Counted from the first letter of the stretch, positions 27,698 to 37,873 are shown. The stretch: 64,000 nt of DNA from Methanothrix soehngenii GP6 (GCF_000204415.1 NC_015416.1:1178001-1242000); one strand, 5' to 3'. Notes: generated by a model from the letters alone, not told the origin. Translations and numbers: made by a program.

Positions 27698-28315
27698 CTA
27701 TAGATCGATGCGCTTCATGAGCTTCAGCCGGCCGTCAAGCTCATAGAGGATGGGGGAAGCGGTATGAACCTCCAGCTCTTCGATATTCTGGTCGGAGATC
27801 TCCTCAATATGCTTAACAAGGGCACGGATGGTGTTGCCATGGGAGACCACAAGAACGCCTCTCCCTTTTTTCAGATCGGCTGCGATCTGGCCCTGCCAGA
27901 GGGGCAGAAGACGCTCTTGTACATCCTTCAGGGATTCTGATGAAGGGGCAGGGAAACGATGGAGAAATCCTTTGCGCCATCTTCGCACCTGCTCAGCGCC
28001 ATACAGTTCTTCCGCCTCATCCAGGCTCCGACCCTCAAAATCCCCATAGGCGCGTTCGTTTAGCCTCCAGCTCTTGATGACGGGAATCCGCGTCAGGTCC
28101 ATCTCACCCAGGACTATCCACATGGTCCTGACGGCCCGCTTCAAAAGGGATGTATAGGCAACATCAATCGTTATGCCCGCTCCCTTCATGATCCGCCCGG
28201 CATCGCGGGCCTCCTCGATTCCCTGGAAAGAGAGATCGATGTCTGTCCAGCCGGTGAACCTTCTCTCCCGGTTCCAGAGGCTCTGGCCGTGCCTGAGCAA
28301 TACCAGCCTTGACAA
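27698..28315 (-). CDS. 2,3-bisphosphoglycerate-dependent-type phosphoglycerate mutase
   Basis: 205 aa. The histidine phosphatase signature LVLLRHGQS gives the phospho-accepting His9; RFTGWTDIDLS, LNERAYGDFEG with the acid Glu87 and VVSHGNTIRAL with His159 follow the dPGM order. It would interconvert 3- and 2-phosphoglycerate in glycolysis or gluconeogenesis. Two deviations are visible: the protein is about 25-45 residues shorter than typical GpmA, and the LNERHYG motif has Ala in place of His. It is upstream of the HprK-like gene with 36 bases between them, so the two may be cotranscribed. Most methanogens rely on the cofactor-independent enzyme, so this may be an extra or acquired gene. Confidence 0.85.
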   Translation of the reverse strand: MSRLVLLRHGQSLWNRERRFTGWTDIDLSFQGIEEARDAGRIMKGAGITIDVAYTSLLKRAVRTMWIVLGEMDLTRIPVIKSWRLNERAYGDFEGRSLDEAEELYGAEQVRRWRKGFLHRFPAPSSESLKDVQERLLPLWQGQIAADLKKGRGVLVVSHGNTIRALVKHIEEISDQNIEELEVHTASPILYELDGRLKLMKRIDL

Positions 28316-28470
28316 CGCAATAACCTAGCCTTGCTGCTTTATCCAGAGGCTTTTAATGGATATTTCTGGCGGTCTTGGAGAAGGGCCGAGCGGGGAATGG
28401 TGCATGAGATTGCAGCAGCAGATCTCTAGACCCCTATCTTTTTATCCCATCTCCCCATCAACTCCGTGCT

Positions 28471-28755
28471 ATGACGAAAGAAGTCCATGCCGCACATATC
28501 CTGTGCAAAACGGAGAAGAAGGCATTAGAGGTCAAAGAGTTGCTGGCATCCGGCCAGGAGAGCTTTGCTCAGATGGCCCGCAAATATTCCCAGTGCCCTT
28601 CCGGCAAGAGTGGCGGAGACTTGGGCTGGTTTGGCAAGGGCAGGATGGTCCCGGAGTTTGAAAAGGCCGCCTTCGAAGGGGAGAAAGGAAAGATCATCGG
28701 GCCGGTCAAATCTCAGTTTGGCTATCACCTCATCCGGGTCCTGGACAAGAAATAA
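28471..28755 (+). CDS. Parvulin-type peptidyl-prolyl isomerase
   Basis: 94 aa, a single stand-alone parvulin domain like E. coli PpiC. Family residues are in AAHILCKTE, FAQMARKYSQCPSGKSGGDLGWFGKGRMVPEF and the final QFGYHLIRVLDKK. No signal peptide is present, so it is cytoplasmic and should catalyse proline isomerisation in protein folding. Its TAA stop lies inside the 8-bp duplication made by the MITE-like repeat that follows. Confidence 0.93.
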   Translation: MTKEVHAAHILCKTEKKALEVKELLASGQESFAQMARKYSQCPSGKSGGDLGWFGKGRMVPEFEKAAFEGEKGKIIGPVKSQFGYHLIRVLDKK

Positions 28756-28759
28756 TGAT

Positions 28760-28921
28760 GGCTCCTCGCTATTTAGAATGGGTGAACTTGAATCGCAAAA
28801 ACTCTGTATCTTTTGTGCCTTCTGTGGTGAAACGCTATGCTCTGACCCAAACATAGAGACACAGAGGAACAAAAGGCCATATTCTCTGACTTAACTCACC
28901 CACATAATTCAGCGAAGAGCC
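28760..28921. repeat. MITE-like repeat, copy 1, with inverted ends and 8-bp target duplication
   Basis: A 162-bp unit flanked by perfect direct repeats ATAATGAT at 28752-28759 and 28922-28929. Its ends are imperfect inverted repeats of about 30 bp: the left begins GGCTCCTCGCT and, inverted, the right begins GGCTCTTCGCTG; both reach a TGGGTGA block. The interior is about 80-85% identical by eye to copy 2 at 49822-49980. It has no coding capacity. It looks like a non-autonomous transposable element. Confidence 0.85.
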
Positions 28922-28929
28922 ATAATGAT

Positions 28930-29075
28930 TGATCTCGCCGGAACTGCAGGGCTAAAGCAGCCGGTGCCGGCAAGAATGGATTGGTCCGGGAGAACATATC
29001 CATTCAGTGCATCTTTTTTTGGATGGCCACTGCAAGCATATCCTATTTTGAAGATGCCAATTGGCAGAAATATTT
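28930..29075. other. Upstream region of the cyclase gene
   Basis: No gene is seen. Together with the MITE-like repeat it makes up the 320-bp gap between the parvulin and cyclase genes. A short open frame from 28925 has no family resemblance. Confidence 0.4.
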
Positions 29076-29798
29076 ATGAACAGAGAGGCCAAAAAAGATT
29101 TGGGATGTCAATTGCCTCAGCCATCAGTGCCTGGCCTCTATGAAGCGCTGCTAAGCAAAGAGCAGTATGATATCAGCGCGCCGATAGAGATAGCTCCCAA
29201 TTATCCCGGAGACAGTCCCTTCTCCAGGCAGTGGATGGCGGGACTTGGGAAGGGATCCAACTATAGCCTCTCTGTTCTCTCTTTGGGCTCCCATACGGGA
29301 ACTCATATTGACTTCCCCTCTCATATACTGAGGGACGGCTTCCCTCTGGACAGCTATCCACCGGAAAGGTTCATCACTCCTGCCTGGGTGATCGCCGTCC
29401 GGGAAATCGATGCCGTCCCCGCCCAGGCGCTGCAGGATGTCAATATCCAGAGAGGTGAGGCCATCCTTTTTAAGACCAGCAATTCCTTCCAGGGGTTGAT
29501 GCATAACCCCACATTCCAGGATGAATACGTCTCCCTCTCTCCCCCTGCAGCAGAGTTATGCGTCAGTCTGGGAGCCAGCCTGGTGGGAATCGACTATATC
29601 TCAGTGGATCGATATGAGGATGAATCCCTCCCCGTTCACAATATCCTGCTGAAAAACGACGTTCTAATCCTGGAGGGGATCGATCTTATTGCCGTTTCCC
29701 CTGGCAGATACTGGCTGATCTGCCTTCCCCTGAAGATAAAAGATGCTGAGGCCGCTCCCGTCCGGGCGGTCCTGGTGGGGCGATCTCATGAATCCTGA
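29076..29798 (+). CDS. Cyclase family (kynurenine formamidase-like) metal hydrolase
   Basis: 240 aa from the ATG at 29076; a TTG at 29061 is also possible and neither has a strong ribosome site. The family motif HTGTHIDFPSH supplies metal ligands, with DISAPIEIAPNYPGD at the start and GIDYISVDRYED plus LPVHNILLKND later, as in arylformamidase-type cyclases. The family hydrolyses formyl or cyclic amides and esters; no substrate can be assigned. The last 11 bases overlap the histidine kinase start (ATG at 29788), so the two are probably translated together. This pairing may mean that the kinase senses something related to the enzyme's substrate, which is speculative. Confidence 0.85.
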   Translation: MNREAKKDLGCQLPQPSVPGLYEALLSKEQYDISAPIEIAPNYPGDSPFSRQWMAGLGKGSNYSLSVLSLGSHTGTHIDFPSHILRDGFPLDSYPPERFITPAWVIAVREIDAVPAQALQDVNIQRGEAILFKTSNSFQGLMHNPTFQDEYVSLSPPAAELCVSLGASLVGIDYISVDRYEDESLPVHNILLKNDVLILEGIDLIAVSPGRYWLICLPLKIKDAEAAPVRAVLVGRSHES

Positions 29799-32700
29799 GA
29801 GGATGTTTCAGTCCACCCTGGAGATACTGGAGGATGGGATATGCATCTGCGATCCATCCGGGGAGATACTCTATTCGAACCCTGCTGCAGAGAGGATGGC
29901 AAGATCTCTGGAAGAGCTGAATTGTGGCAAGGGCGGGGTCTTGAAGGACCTGTGCTCAGGCATCCTAAAGACCGCGAAGAGCGCTGATGGCCCGATCCAT
30001 CGAGGAGATGTCGATCTCCAGAGAAGGAGAATTGAGTACTCCATTGCTACTATGCAGGGGAAGGGCTATGAAGGCAGATCCATAATCACATTTAGAGAAG
30101 CGCATCCCTCTTCTGGGCAGGTGCATGATAATAATCCTCCCTCTGAAAATGCAATTTTTTGGATAGAGCATCAAGGCCGAAATGACGATCTGCGCGAGAG
30201 AGATAGGATCATGGCAGGAGCTGCCCTGGCTACAAACCAGCTCCTGATCTCTCGGGAGATGGATGTTGCCCTTAATCTGTCCCTGGAGATACTGGGCTGC
30301 TCGGCCAATGTGGACAGGGCCTGCATATTTGAGCATTATCTGGACGAGGAGGGAAGAGATCAGATCTCGCTTGGGTATGAATGGATATCCGGCAATGATG
30401 GAGATGCACGCTCGGCCAAGATTCGCCATCCAGATCTGAGCTACGAGGCATACAGCTCCATTCCCCAATGGTTCCAGATCCTCTCCGGAGGAATGCCCAT
30501 CTGGGGAAGAACCCGCGACCTGCCCCCGTCGGCGAGGGGACCGCTGGAGACGATGGGGGTGAGATCATTCATGATCGTCCCCATATTCACTACCGACCGA
30601 TTCTGGGGTTTCATCGGTTTCGAGGACTATAGGCTGGAGAGGGATTGGAGCTGGAGTGTGGCTTTCATACTGATGACCATGGCCAGCGCCATAGGAGGAT
30701 TCATCGGCCGATTCAAAGCGGAATCCGCCCTCAGGGAGAGCGAGGAGAAGTACAGGGAGCTGGTGGAGACCTCAAGCAGCGTCATCATCCGAGTGGATAC
30801 CAGCGGAGCTATCAGGTTCATCAACAAGTTCGGCCTGCATTTCTTCGGCTACAATGAGGAGGATATCCTGGGACGGAATGTAACCGAGACCATCTTTCCA
30901 CCAGGAGGCATAGGTTGCAACCTCAAGGCGATAATCGGGCATATAAGGGAGAATCCAGAAGAATGCTCCACTCATATAGCGGAGAACATAAGATCCAATG
31001 GAGAGCTGGTCTGGATTGCCTGGGCCCACCGGCTAGTCCAAAACGAGCGGGGAGAGGTTGTAGAGGTTCTGTGCATCGGCAACGACATAACTGAAAAAAA
31101 GCGCTCTTCCGAGGAGCTCAAGCGGGTGGCAGCCGACCTGCGGGAAACCAGGGATTATCTGGATAATCTCCTCAGCCATGCCAACGCCCCCATCATCGTC
31201 TGGGACCCCAACTTCTGCATCACCAGGTTCAACCATGCCTTCGAGAGGCTGACAGGCTGGCGGGCGGATGAGGTCTTGGGTCGATCGCTGGGAATCCTCT
31301 TTCCCGATGAGAGCCGGACGGAGTCTTTCGCTTATATCGAGAGGACCCTCTCCGGGGAAAGCTGGAACGCAGTGGAGATCCCCATATGCCACCAGAATGG
31401 AGAGGTAAGAACCGTCCTTTGGAACTCGGCCAATATATATGATGAGGCCGGGAGGCGTGTCATTGCCACCATTGCTCAGGGCCAGGATATCACCGAGAGG
31501 AAGATGGCAGAGGAAAGGGTGGCATTTCAGGCCTCATTGCTCGACCAGGTCAGAAATGCTGTTATTGCTACTGATTTCGATGGCAGGATCATATACTGGA
31601 ACCGGTTTGCCGAATCGCTCTACCAGTGGAAGGCGGAGGAGGTGCTGGGCGCGTCCATTAAAGATACCATCCTTCCTCCGGAGATGAAATATAACGTGGA
31701 GATGGTGACGAAAGAGATCCTGGCCAAAGGCTACCTGGAATGCGAGTACCTGGTTAAAAGAAAGGATGGCAGCCGGTTCCCTGCTTCGTATATCTTCAGC
31801 ACGATATGCGATAATAGGCAAAGGCGGATAGGAATAATCTCTGTGAGCACCGACCTCACTGAGCGAAAGAAGGTGGAGCAGGACCTGCGCGATGCCAAAG
31901 AAAGGGCGGAATCGGCGACGAAGGCCAAGTCAGAGTTCCTGGCCAATATGAGCCATGAGATCCGGACCCCTATGAATGCGGTGATAGGCTTCACCAGCCT
32001 GCTTCTCAATACCAACATCGACTCTGTGCAGAGGGACTACATTGAGACCATCCACAGCAGTGGTGACTCTCTGCTTAAGGTTATTAGCGATATCCTGGAC
32101 TTCTCCAAGATCGAGGGAGGGATGATGGAGCTGGAGAAGGAGCGCATTGACCTCATTGAATGCCTGGAGACCTCATTGAACCTGGTGGCAGAGGACGCTT
32201 CTCGCAAGGGCCTCTCCGTTAGCTATGAAGTCGAGCCGCAGGTTCCCAGATATCTGATGGGCGACATGACCAGGCTCAGACAGATACTGGTCAATCTCCT
32301 GGGAAATGCCGTTAAGTTCACCGATAAGGGTTTCGTCCGGTTGGATGTATCCGCTCTTCCAGTCGAGGACGGCCATGAGATCCAGTTCCGGGTGACGGAC
32401 TCAGGGATCGGCATATCCCAGGACCGAATGAGCCGGCTGTTCCAGTCCTTCAGCCAGGTAGACGCCTCCACCACCCGCAAGTATGGAGGCACGGGACTGG
32501 GACTTGCCATCTGCAAGCATCTGGCTGAGCTGATGGGAGGTGGAATCTGGGCGGAGAGCGTTCCTGGAGAGGGCTCAAGCTTCTATTTCACCATCCAGGC
32601 CGAGGCCTCCATCGAGCCTTATCCGAAGCTCCATGGGGATCGGCCTGACCTGACCCTCGATCTGTCCGATCAAGAGATCCAAAAAGGCCTGCGAATACTG

Positions 32701-33060
32701 CTTGCCGAGGACAATTTGGTCAATCAGAAGGTCGCTATAAGAATGCTGGAGCGGCTGGGATATACGGCTGATATCGCTGCTGATGGCCAGGAGGTTCTGG
32801 CAGCACTTGAGAGCAGGCCTTATGATGTGGTGCTGATGGATGTGCAGATGCCGGAGATGGACGGCCTGGAGGCCACGAGGAGCATACGCAGCACCGCATG
32901 CCATCAGCCCTACATCATCGCCATGACCGCTCATGCCATGAAAGGGGATCGAGAGGTGTGTCTCGATGCGGGGATGAATGACTACATAGCCAAACCGGTG
33001 AGAATTGAGGAGCTGAAAGCGGCTCTTATGCATAGCAGAATGCCGGTTTTCAATGGCTGA
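29788..33060 (+). CDS. Hybrid sensor histidine kinase with PAS, GAF and receiver domains
   Basis: 1090 aa from the ATG at 29788, preceded by GGTGGGG. Domain order: a divergent PAS (about 5-105), a GAF-like domain (about 150-310), three PAS domains (about 317-440, 455-570 and 580-700), HisKA with His723 in NMSHEIRTPMN, HATPase (about 830-945, with LGNAVKFTDKG, DSGIGIS and GGTGLGLAI) and a C-terminal receiver with Asp1018 in VLMDVQMPEMDG. No transmembrane helix is evident, so it should be a soluble sensor of redox state or a small ligand. The phosphoryl group would move from His723 to Asp1018; no separate output regulator is adjacent. The start overlaps the cyclase gene. Confidence 0.93.
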   Translation: MNPERMFQSTLEILEDGICICDPSGEILYSNPAAERMARSLEELNCGKGGVLKDLCSGILKTAKSADGPIHRGDVDLQRRRIEYSIATMQGKGYEGRSIITFREAHPSSGQVHDNNPPSENAIFWIEHQGRNDDLRERDRIMAGAALATNQLLISREMDVALNLSLEILGCSANVDRACIFEHYLDEEGRDQISLGYEWISGNDGDARSAKIRHPDLSYEAYSSIPQWFQILSGGMPIWGRTRDLPPSARGPLETMGVRSFMIVPIFTTDRFWGFIGFEDYRLERDWSWSVAFILMTMASAIGGFIGRFKAESALRESEEKYRELVETSSSVIIRVDTSGAIRFINKFGLHFFGYNEEDILGRNVTETIFPPGGIGCNLKAIIGHIRENPEECSTHIAENIRSNGELVWIAWAHRLVQNERGEVVEVLCIGNDITEKKRSSEELKRVAADLRETRDYLDNLLSHANAPIIVWDPNFCITRFNHAFERLTGWRADEVLGRSLGILFPDESRTESFAYIERTLSGESWNAVEIPICHQNGEVRTVLWNSANIYDEAGRRVIATIAQGQDITERKMAEERVAFQASLLDQVRNAVIATDFDGRIIYWNRFAESLYQWKAEEVLGASIKDTILPPEMKYNVEMVTKEILAKGYLECEYLVKRKDGSRFPASYIFSTICDNRQRRIGIISVSTDLTERKKVEQDLRDAKERAESATKAKSEFLANMSHEIRTPMNAVIGFTSLLLNTNIDSVQRDYIETIHSSGDSLLKVISDILDFSKIEGGMMELEKERIDLIECLETSLNLVAEDASRKGLSVSYEVEPQVPRYLMGDMTRLRQILVNLLGNAVKFTDKGFVRLDVSALPVEDGHEIQFRVTDSGIGISQDRMSRLFQSFSQVDASTTRKYGGTGLGLAICKHLAELMGGGIWAESVPGEGSSFYFTIQAEASIEPYPKLHGDRPDLTLDLSDQEIQKGLRILLAEDNLVNQKVAIRMLERLGYTADIAADGQEVLAALESRPYDVVLMDVQMPEMDGLEATRSIRSTACHQPYIIAMTAHAMKGDREVCLDAGMNDYIAKPVRIEELKAALMHSRMPVFNG

Positions 33061-33105
33061 GCCCCCTGACTGGTTCAATATGCTACAGAATTATAATTCA
33101 GCTGC

Positions 33106-34077
33106 TCATCTCTGCTCTGAAGCCATCAGGGCGAAGTAGGCCAGGAGAGCCTCGAGCTGAATTCTCTCGTTTGCTCCTTCAGTCATGCGAAAATCGATCT
33201 CTCCGATACGGTCGATGAGCTTTACCCGATCCCTGTCTGCGATATCATCCAGGTCCAGCATAGCCCGGTGGATTTGGATCACCACATCCTGGCCGGAGAG
33301 CCCTTTGGATAGCAGGAGATCATCCAGTATTGCGCGCGCTCCCACAAAATCTCCAGATATTGCGGTCTTGATGAAGCTCTTGATCTCCTCCGGTTTGGCG
33401 GTGGATGTGATCTGGTAGATCGTCTCCTCGTCCACCTCGTCGCCCAAGAGAGCTGCCGCCTGCAGGGCGTTGATTGCCTTTCTCATGTCTCCGCCGGCGA
33501 CATACTCTATAGCGGACAGACCTCCATCTGAAACCCGCAGTCCCTCCTCACTGGCAATGAACTTGATCCTCTTGGTCACCGCTTCAGGAGAGAGGGGCTT
33601 GAAGCGGTAAACCGCACAGCGGGACTGAATGGGCTCGATGATCTTGGAGGAGTAGTTGCAGGAGAGTATGAACCTGGTGGTAGCGGAGTATCTCTCCATA
33701 GTCCGGCGCAGAGCGCTCTGGGCATCGTTGGTCAGGGCATCGGCCTCATCCAGAAATATAACCTTGAAATCCGCCTCTCCCAGGGGCGCCATCCGGGCGA
33801 AGTCCTTGACTTTGTGGCGGATGATATCTATGCCCCGCTCATCGCTGGCATTCAATTCGATGAAGTTGTTCCTCCAGGTCTCGCCGAAGATCTCTTTGAC
33901 AATGGAGATGGATGCAGCGGTCTTGCCCACCCCTGGCGGCCCGGAGAATAGAAGATGGGGCAGGTTTCGCGTCTTCACATAGGACTTCAGACGGCGGACA
34001 ATCTCGTCCTGGCCCACAATATCGTCCAGCCTCTCCGGCCGGTACTTCTCTATCCAGATCTCCTCTTTGATATACAA
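33106..34077 (-). CDS. rfcS: Replication factor C small subunit
   Basis: 323 aa, standard archaeal RFC-S length, with no intein. The AAA+ features are the N-terminal [16 protein letters not shown], Walker [10 protein letters not shown] (about 46-54), Walker B with DEAD-like FLDEADAL, sensor SCNYSSKI and the SRC arginine finger in [11 protein letters not shown]. With the large subunit it loads the PCNA clamp at primer ends. It is divergent from ileS, with about 130 bp of shared upstream DNA. Confidence 0.97.
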   Translation of the reverse strand: MYIKEEIWIEKYRPERLDDIVGQDEIVRRLKSYVKTRNLPHLLFSGPPGVGKTAASISIVKEIFGETWRNNFIELNASDERGIDIIRHKVKDFARMAPLGEADFKVIFLDEADALTNDAQSALRRTMERYSATTRFILSCNYSSKIIEPIQSRCAVYRFKPLSPEAVTKRIKFIASEEGLRVSDGGLSAIEYVAGGDMRKAINALQAAALLGDEVDEETIYQITSTAKPEEIKSFIKTAISGDFVGARAILDDLLLSKGLSGQDVVIQIHRAMLDLDDIADRDRVKLIDRIGEIDFRMTEGANERIQLEALLAYFALMASEQR

Positions 34078-34194
34078 CCCCTCAATTATTGGTTTTGGCT
34101 ATCTGTATATCAATATTCCTCCCTAAATCTCCTCTCTATAATGGGACAACGAAGGCTAAATATAGAGGTGCTACATGCATGCAAATCGTTTTTC

Positions 34195-34200
34195 GGAGGA
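34195..34200 (+). promoter_or_regulatory. Ribosome binding site deciding a GTG start for ileS
   Basis: GGAGGA seven bases before the GTG at 34207. The frame is open about 250 bases further upstream, but that part overlaps rfcS and has no family similarity, so this site settles the start. Confidence 0.75.
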
Positions 34201-34206
34201 TTGCAA

Positions 34207-37200
34207 GTGATCTCTGAGGTGGCTGGACAGTATAATGCGCAAGATCTTGAGAATGAAGTCAGATCGCTGTGGGAGCGAGCGGATAGCTACCGCAAAGTTC
34301 GGGAATTGAGATTGGGCGGCAAGAAGTTCTTCTTTGTGGATGGGCCGCCCTATACCACAGGCCGCATTCATCTGGGAACCGCCTGGAACAAGGTGATCAA
34401 GGACGCCGTGCTCCGCTACCGGTCTATGAACGGCTTTGAGGTCAAGGACCGGGCGGGCTGGGATATGCACGGCCTGCCCATTGAGGTTAAGGTAGAGGAG
34501 TCCTTCGGCTTCCGCAACAAAAAGGATATCGAGGCTTATGGGGTGGACAAGTTCATCCAGAGATGCAAAGAGTTCGCCCTCCGCCAGAAAGATGACATGA
34601 CAGCCCAGTTCAAGATTCTAGGGGCCTGGATGGACTGGGACGACCCCTACATGACGCTGAAGAACGAGTATCTGGAGGCTGCCTGGTGGACGCTGAAGAA
34701 GGCGCACGAGCATAACCTTCTTGAAAGGGGCTCAAGGGTGGTCAACTGGTGCCCCCGCTGCCAGACGGCCATCGCTGACTCCGAGGTGGAATACTGGGAT
34801 GAGACCGACTACTCGATCTACGTCAAGTTCCCGGTGATCGGGGAGGAGAACACCTACATAGTGATCTGGACCACCACCCCCTGGACCATTCCCGCCAATG
34901 TGGCGGTGGCAGTCAATCCCTCCTTCCAGTACTCTCGGGTCAGGGCCTGGAAGGATGGCAAATCCGAGATCCTGATCATGGCCTCAGAATTGGTCGATTC
35001 AGTCCTCAGGACGGGCCGCTACCAGGACTACGAGCTTTTGCAGGGCCTTTCAGCCAAGGATATGCAGAAACTGAAGTACGAGCATCCTCTGCTCGATCTG
35101 GTGCCCAGACAGAAGGAGATAGAGCATGGCGTTTATGCCGCAGACTTCGTCACCGCTGAGAACACAGGATGCGTTCACATCGCTCCCGGGCACGGCCTTG
35201 AGGATTATGAGCTCGGGCTGGACCACCATCTGGAGATATTCTGCCCGGTAGGCGGGGACGGACGGTACACTGCCGAGGCGGGAGAGAAGTACCTGGGCCA
35301 GTATGTCAAGGAGGCGGACAGCAACGTCATCGCAGATCTCGAAGAGAGGGATAAGCTGCTGGCTCAGGGGAGGCTCGCCCACCGCTATGGCCACTGCTGG
35401 CGCTGCAAGACCCCCATAATATTCATCGCCACCAGCCAGTGGTTCCTCCGGATATCCGATCTTCGAGATAAGATGCTCGATGAGATCTCCCGGGTGAAAT
35501 GGTATCCGGAGTGGGCGGGCTCGGCGAGGTTTGCCGACTGGATAAGCAATGCCAGAGACTGGTGCATCTCCAGGCAGAGGTACTGGGGCATTCCCCTGCC
35601 CATCTGGACCTGTCCTGACTGCGGCCATATGGAAGTTATAGGAACCGCCTCGGAGCTGGAGGAGAGGTCAGGCAAAAAGATAGCTGATCTGCACCGGCCG
35701 GATGTGGATGCTATTGTCTTGGACTGTCCCTGCGGGGGGAAGATGTTGCGCTCACCAGATGTCTTCGATGTATGGTTTGACAGCGCAGTGGCCTCCTGGG
35801 CCACCCTCCGTTTCCCCAGCCACGAGGAGGAGTTTGGCGAATGGTGGCCGGCGGATTTCATCACCGAGGGGCACGACCAGACACGCGGCTGGTTTTACTC
35901 CCAGCTGGGGGCTTCAATGGTATCATTTGGCAGGGCGCCCTACAAGAGCGTTCTCATGCATGGCTTCACCTTAGATGACCAGGGTCGGAAGATGTCTAAG
36001 AGCATTGGGAACATCGTCCAGCCGGAGGAGGTGGTGGAGCGGTTCGGTGCCGATATTCTGCGTTTCTATGTCCTGGGAGCCAATGCCCCCTGGGAGGATC
36101 TGCACTTCTCCTGGGAGGCGGTGGAGAACACCAGCCGGATGATCAATATCTTCTGGAATGCCTATCGCTTTGCCCTGCCTTATATGGTTCTGGACGATTT
36201 CGACTTGAAACGGGCGGATCTGGACCTTTACAAGAGCAGCCTGCGTCCCGAGGATCGCTGGATCCTCTCCCGGGTAAACAGCCTGGCGGAAGAGATCACC
36301 GCGGAGATGGAGGGCTATCAGCTTCACCGCATCGTCCGCTCCATATCCGACTTCATCTTAGAGGACCTGAGTCGCTGGTACATCCAGCTGGTCCGGCCCC
36401 GCACCTGGATTGAGCAGGATGATCCGGATAAGCTTGCTGCATATGCTACCATCTATGAGGTGCTGACGAAGCTGGCTAGGCTTATGGCTCCGTTCACCCC
36501 CTTCATCGCCGAGTCCATCTACCAGAACCTTGTGCGGGGTCTGGACGAGAATGCCAGGCCTTCAGTTCATATGTGCGACTGGCTAGAGGGCGATAAGGGA
36601 CTGATAGACGTACGCCTGGAGGAGAGCATGGATCTGGTGAGGGAGGTGTCTATGGCCGCCTCCAATGCCCGGCAGAAGGGCGGGAGAAAGCTACGCTGGC
36701 CGGTTTCTGAGATTGTAATCGCCCCCTCCAAAGAGGCTTTGGACCTGGGGGGCCTGGAGGATGTCCTCCGGGGGCAGACCAACTCCAAAAAGATTACTGT
36801 GCTCTCTCCAGGAGAGAAGCCCAGGATGGATCTGGAGATGGCTCCCGTTCATAAGAAGATCGGGCCAGTGTACAAGGGAGAGGCCAAGCTGGTGGTAGAG
36901 GCCATAGCAGCCGCTGAGCCCTTTGGGGTTAAAGCCGATCTGGACGGCAGCGGCCAGGCGACCTTAAGGCATCAGGGCCGGGAGTTTGCGATCACCTCAG
37001 AGATGGTGCAATTCCGGGAGCTTCCTCCGAAGAACCTGCCGGCCGCGGAGTTCTCCCGGGGATTTGTATATGTGGACATTGCCCTCACCCCGGAGCTTGA
37101 GGCAGAGGCCTATGCCCGGGAGATCATCCGGCGCATTCAGGATATGAGAAAGGAGCTGGATCTGAGAGTAGAGGATCAGATCCGAGCGGTGGTGGATATC

Positions 37201-37368
37201 GAGAGCAAGACCATACTCGATCTGGTTGTTTCAGGGAAAGAGCACATCGCGGGAGAGGTTAGGGCGGCAGAACTGGAGATGGGTCTGGGACTGCAGATAC
37301 GGGGCTCTTTGATTAAGGACTGGGATGTCGAGGGCGTATGCATGCACATAGGCATAGACAGGGCGTGA
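34207..37368 (+). CDS. ileS: Isoleucyl-tRNA synthetase
   Basis: 1053 aa from GTG at 34207. Class I signatures are RIHLGTAWN (the HIGH motif in its archaeal/eukaryotic form) and GRKMSKSIGN (KMSKS). The editing domain (CP1) lies between, with VIWTTTPWTIPAN and HIAPGHGLEDYELG. Zinc-type cysteines occur in WCPRCQT and WTCPDCGH. The C-terminal anticodon-binding region and an archaeal extension follow. It charges tRNA-Ile in the cytoplasm. The DUF151 gene lies 28 bases downstream on the same strand and may be cotranscribed. Confidence 0.97.
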   Translation: MISEVAGQYNAQDLENEVRSLWERADSYRKVRELRLGGKKFFFVDGPPYTTGRIHLGTAWNKVIKDAVLRYRSMNGFEVKDRAGWDMHGLPIEVKVEESFGFRNKKDIEAYGVDKFIQRCKEFALRQKDDMTAQFKILGAWMDWDDPYMTLKNEYLEAAWWTLKKAHEHNLLERGSRVVNWCPRCQTAIADSEVEYWDETDYSIYVKFPVIGEENTYIVIWTTTPWTIPANVAVAVNPSFQYSRVRAWKDGKSEILIMASELVDSVLRTGRYQDYELLQGLSAKDMQKLKYEHPLLDLVPRQKEIEHGVYAADFVTAENTGCVHIAPGHGLEDYELGLDHHLEIFCPVGGDGRYTAEAGEKYLGQYVKEADSNVIADLEERDKLLAQGRLAHRYGHCWRCKTPIIFIATSQWFLRISDLRDKMLDEISRVKWYPEWAGSARFADWISNARDWCISRQRYWGIPLPIWTCPDCGHMEVIGTASELEERSGKKIADLHRPDVDAIVLDCPCGGKMLRSPDVFDVWFDSAVASWATLRFPSHEEEFGEWWPADFITEGHDQTRGWFYSQLGASMVSFGRAPYKSVLMHGFTLDDQGRKMSKSIGNIVQPEEVVERFGADILRFYVLGANAPWEDLHFSWEAVENTSRMINIFWNAYRFALPYMVLDDFDLKRADLDLYKSSLRPEDRWILSRVNSLAEEITAEMEGYQLHRIVRSISDFILEDLSRWYIQLVRPRTWIEQDDPDKLAAYATIYEVLTKLARLMAPFTPFIAESIYQNLVRGLDENARPSVHMCDWLEGDKGLIDVRLEESMDLVREVSMAASNARQKGGRKLRWPVSEIVIAPSKEALDLGGLEDVLRGQTNSKKITVLSPGEKPRMDLEMAPVHKKIGPVYKGEAKLVVEAIAAAEPFGVKADLDGSGQATLRHQGREFAITSEMVQFRELPPKNLPAAEFSRGFVYVDIALTPELEAEAYAREIIRRIQDMRKELDLRVEDQIRAVVDIESKTILDLVVSGKEHIAGEVRAAELEMGLGLQIRGSLIKDWDVEGVCMHIGIDRA

Positions 37369-37396
37369 TGGATATTGATCGTCGGAGTTTTATAAG

Positions 37397-37873
37397 ATGA
37401 ACGATCATGAGGATCTCATGGAAACGCCAGTCCCGGTCAGGGTCAAAGGGGTTTACATAGCGGAATCGGATGAGAGCAATCCCGCGCCAGTGGTTTTGCT
37501 GGAGGATGAGAAGGGACGGATAGTGCCCATATTCGTGGGGCTGTCCGAGGCCATCTCCATCCATCATGCCCTGTCTGGAGAGCTGGCCCCCAGGCCTATG
37601 ACTCACGATCTGTTCATCTCCACCCTGGAGAGCCTGTCCGCCAGCATCACCAATGCGCTGATCGACGACCTGGACGGGGGAATCTACTATGCACGGCTGA
37701 CCATCAAGAGCGACTCTAAAAAAAATGAGATAGATGCCCGGCCCAGCGACTGCCTGGCCCTGGCCTTACGGGCAAAGGCATCGATCGAGGTTCGGGAGAG
37801 GGTGGTGGCGGATGCGAGCATCAGCAAAAGCGATGCTGAGAAGCTGATTAGCATCGAGAACTATTTGCAGTAA
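37397..37873 (+). CDS. Bifunctional nuclease domain protein (DUF151)
   Basis: 158 aa. The DUF151 pattern is clear: VPVRVKGVYIAES, VVLLEDEKGRIVPIFVGLSEA, RPMTHDLFISTLESL, YYARLTI and ARPSDCLALALRAKASIEV. Plant and bacterial members have been reported to cut DNA and RNA; the role in archaea is unknown. The TAA stop at 37871-37873 lies inside the right-end motif (GTAGTTTAC on the other strand) of the neighbouring TnpB element, so the insertion may have set the present C-terminus. It follows ileS closely. Confidence 0.9.
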   Translation: MNDHEDLMETPVPVRVKGVYIAESDESNPAPVVLLEDEKGRIVPIFVGLSEAISIHHALSGELAPRPMTHDLFISTLESLSASITNALIDDLDGGIYYARLTIKSDSKKNEIDARPSDCLALALRAKASIEVRERVVADASISKSDAEKLISIENYLQ

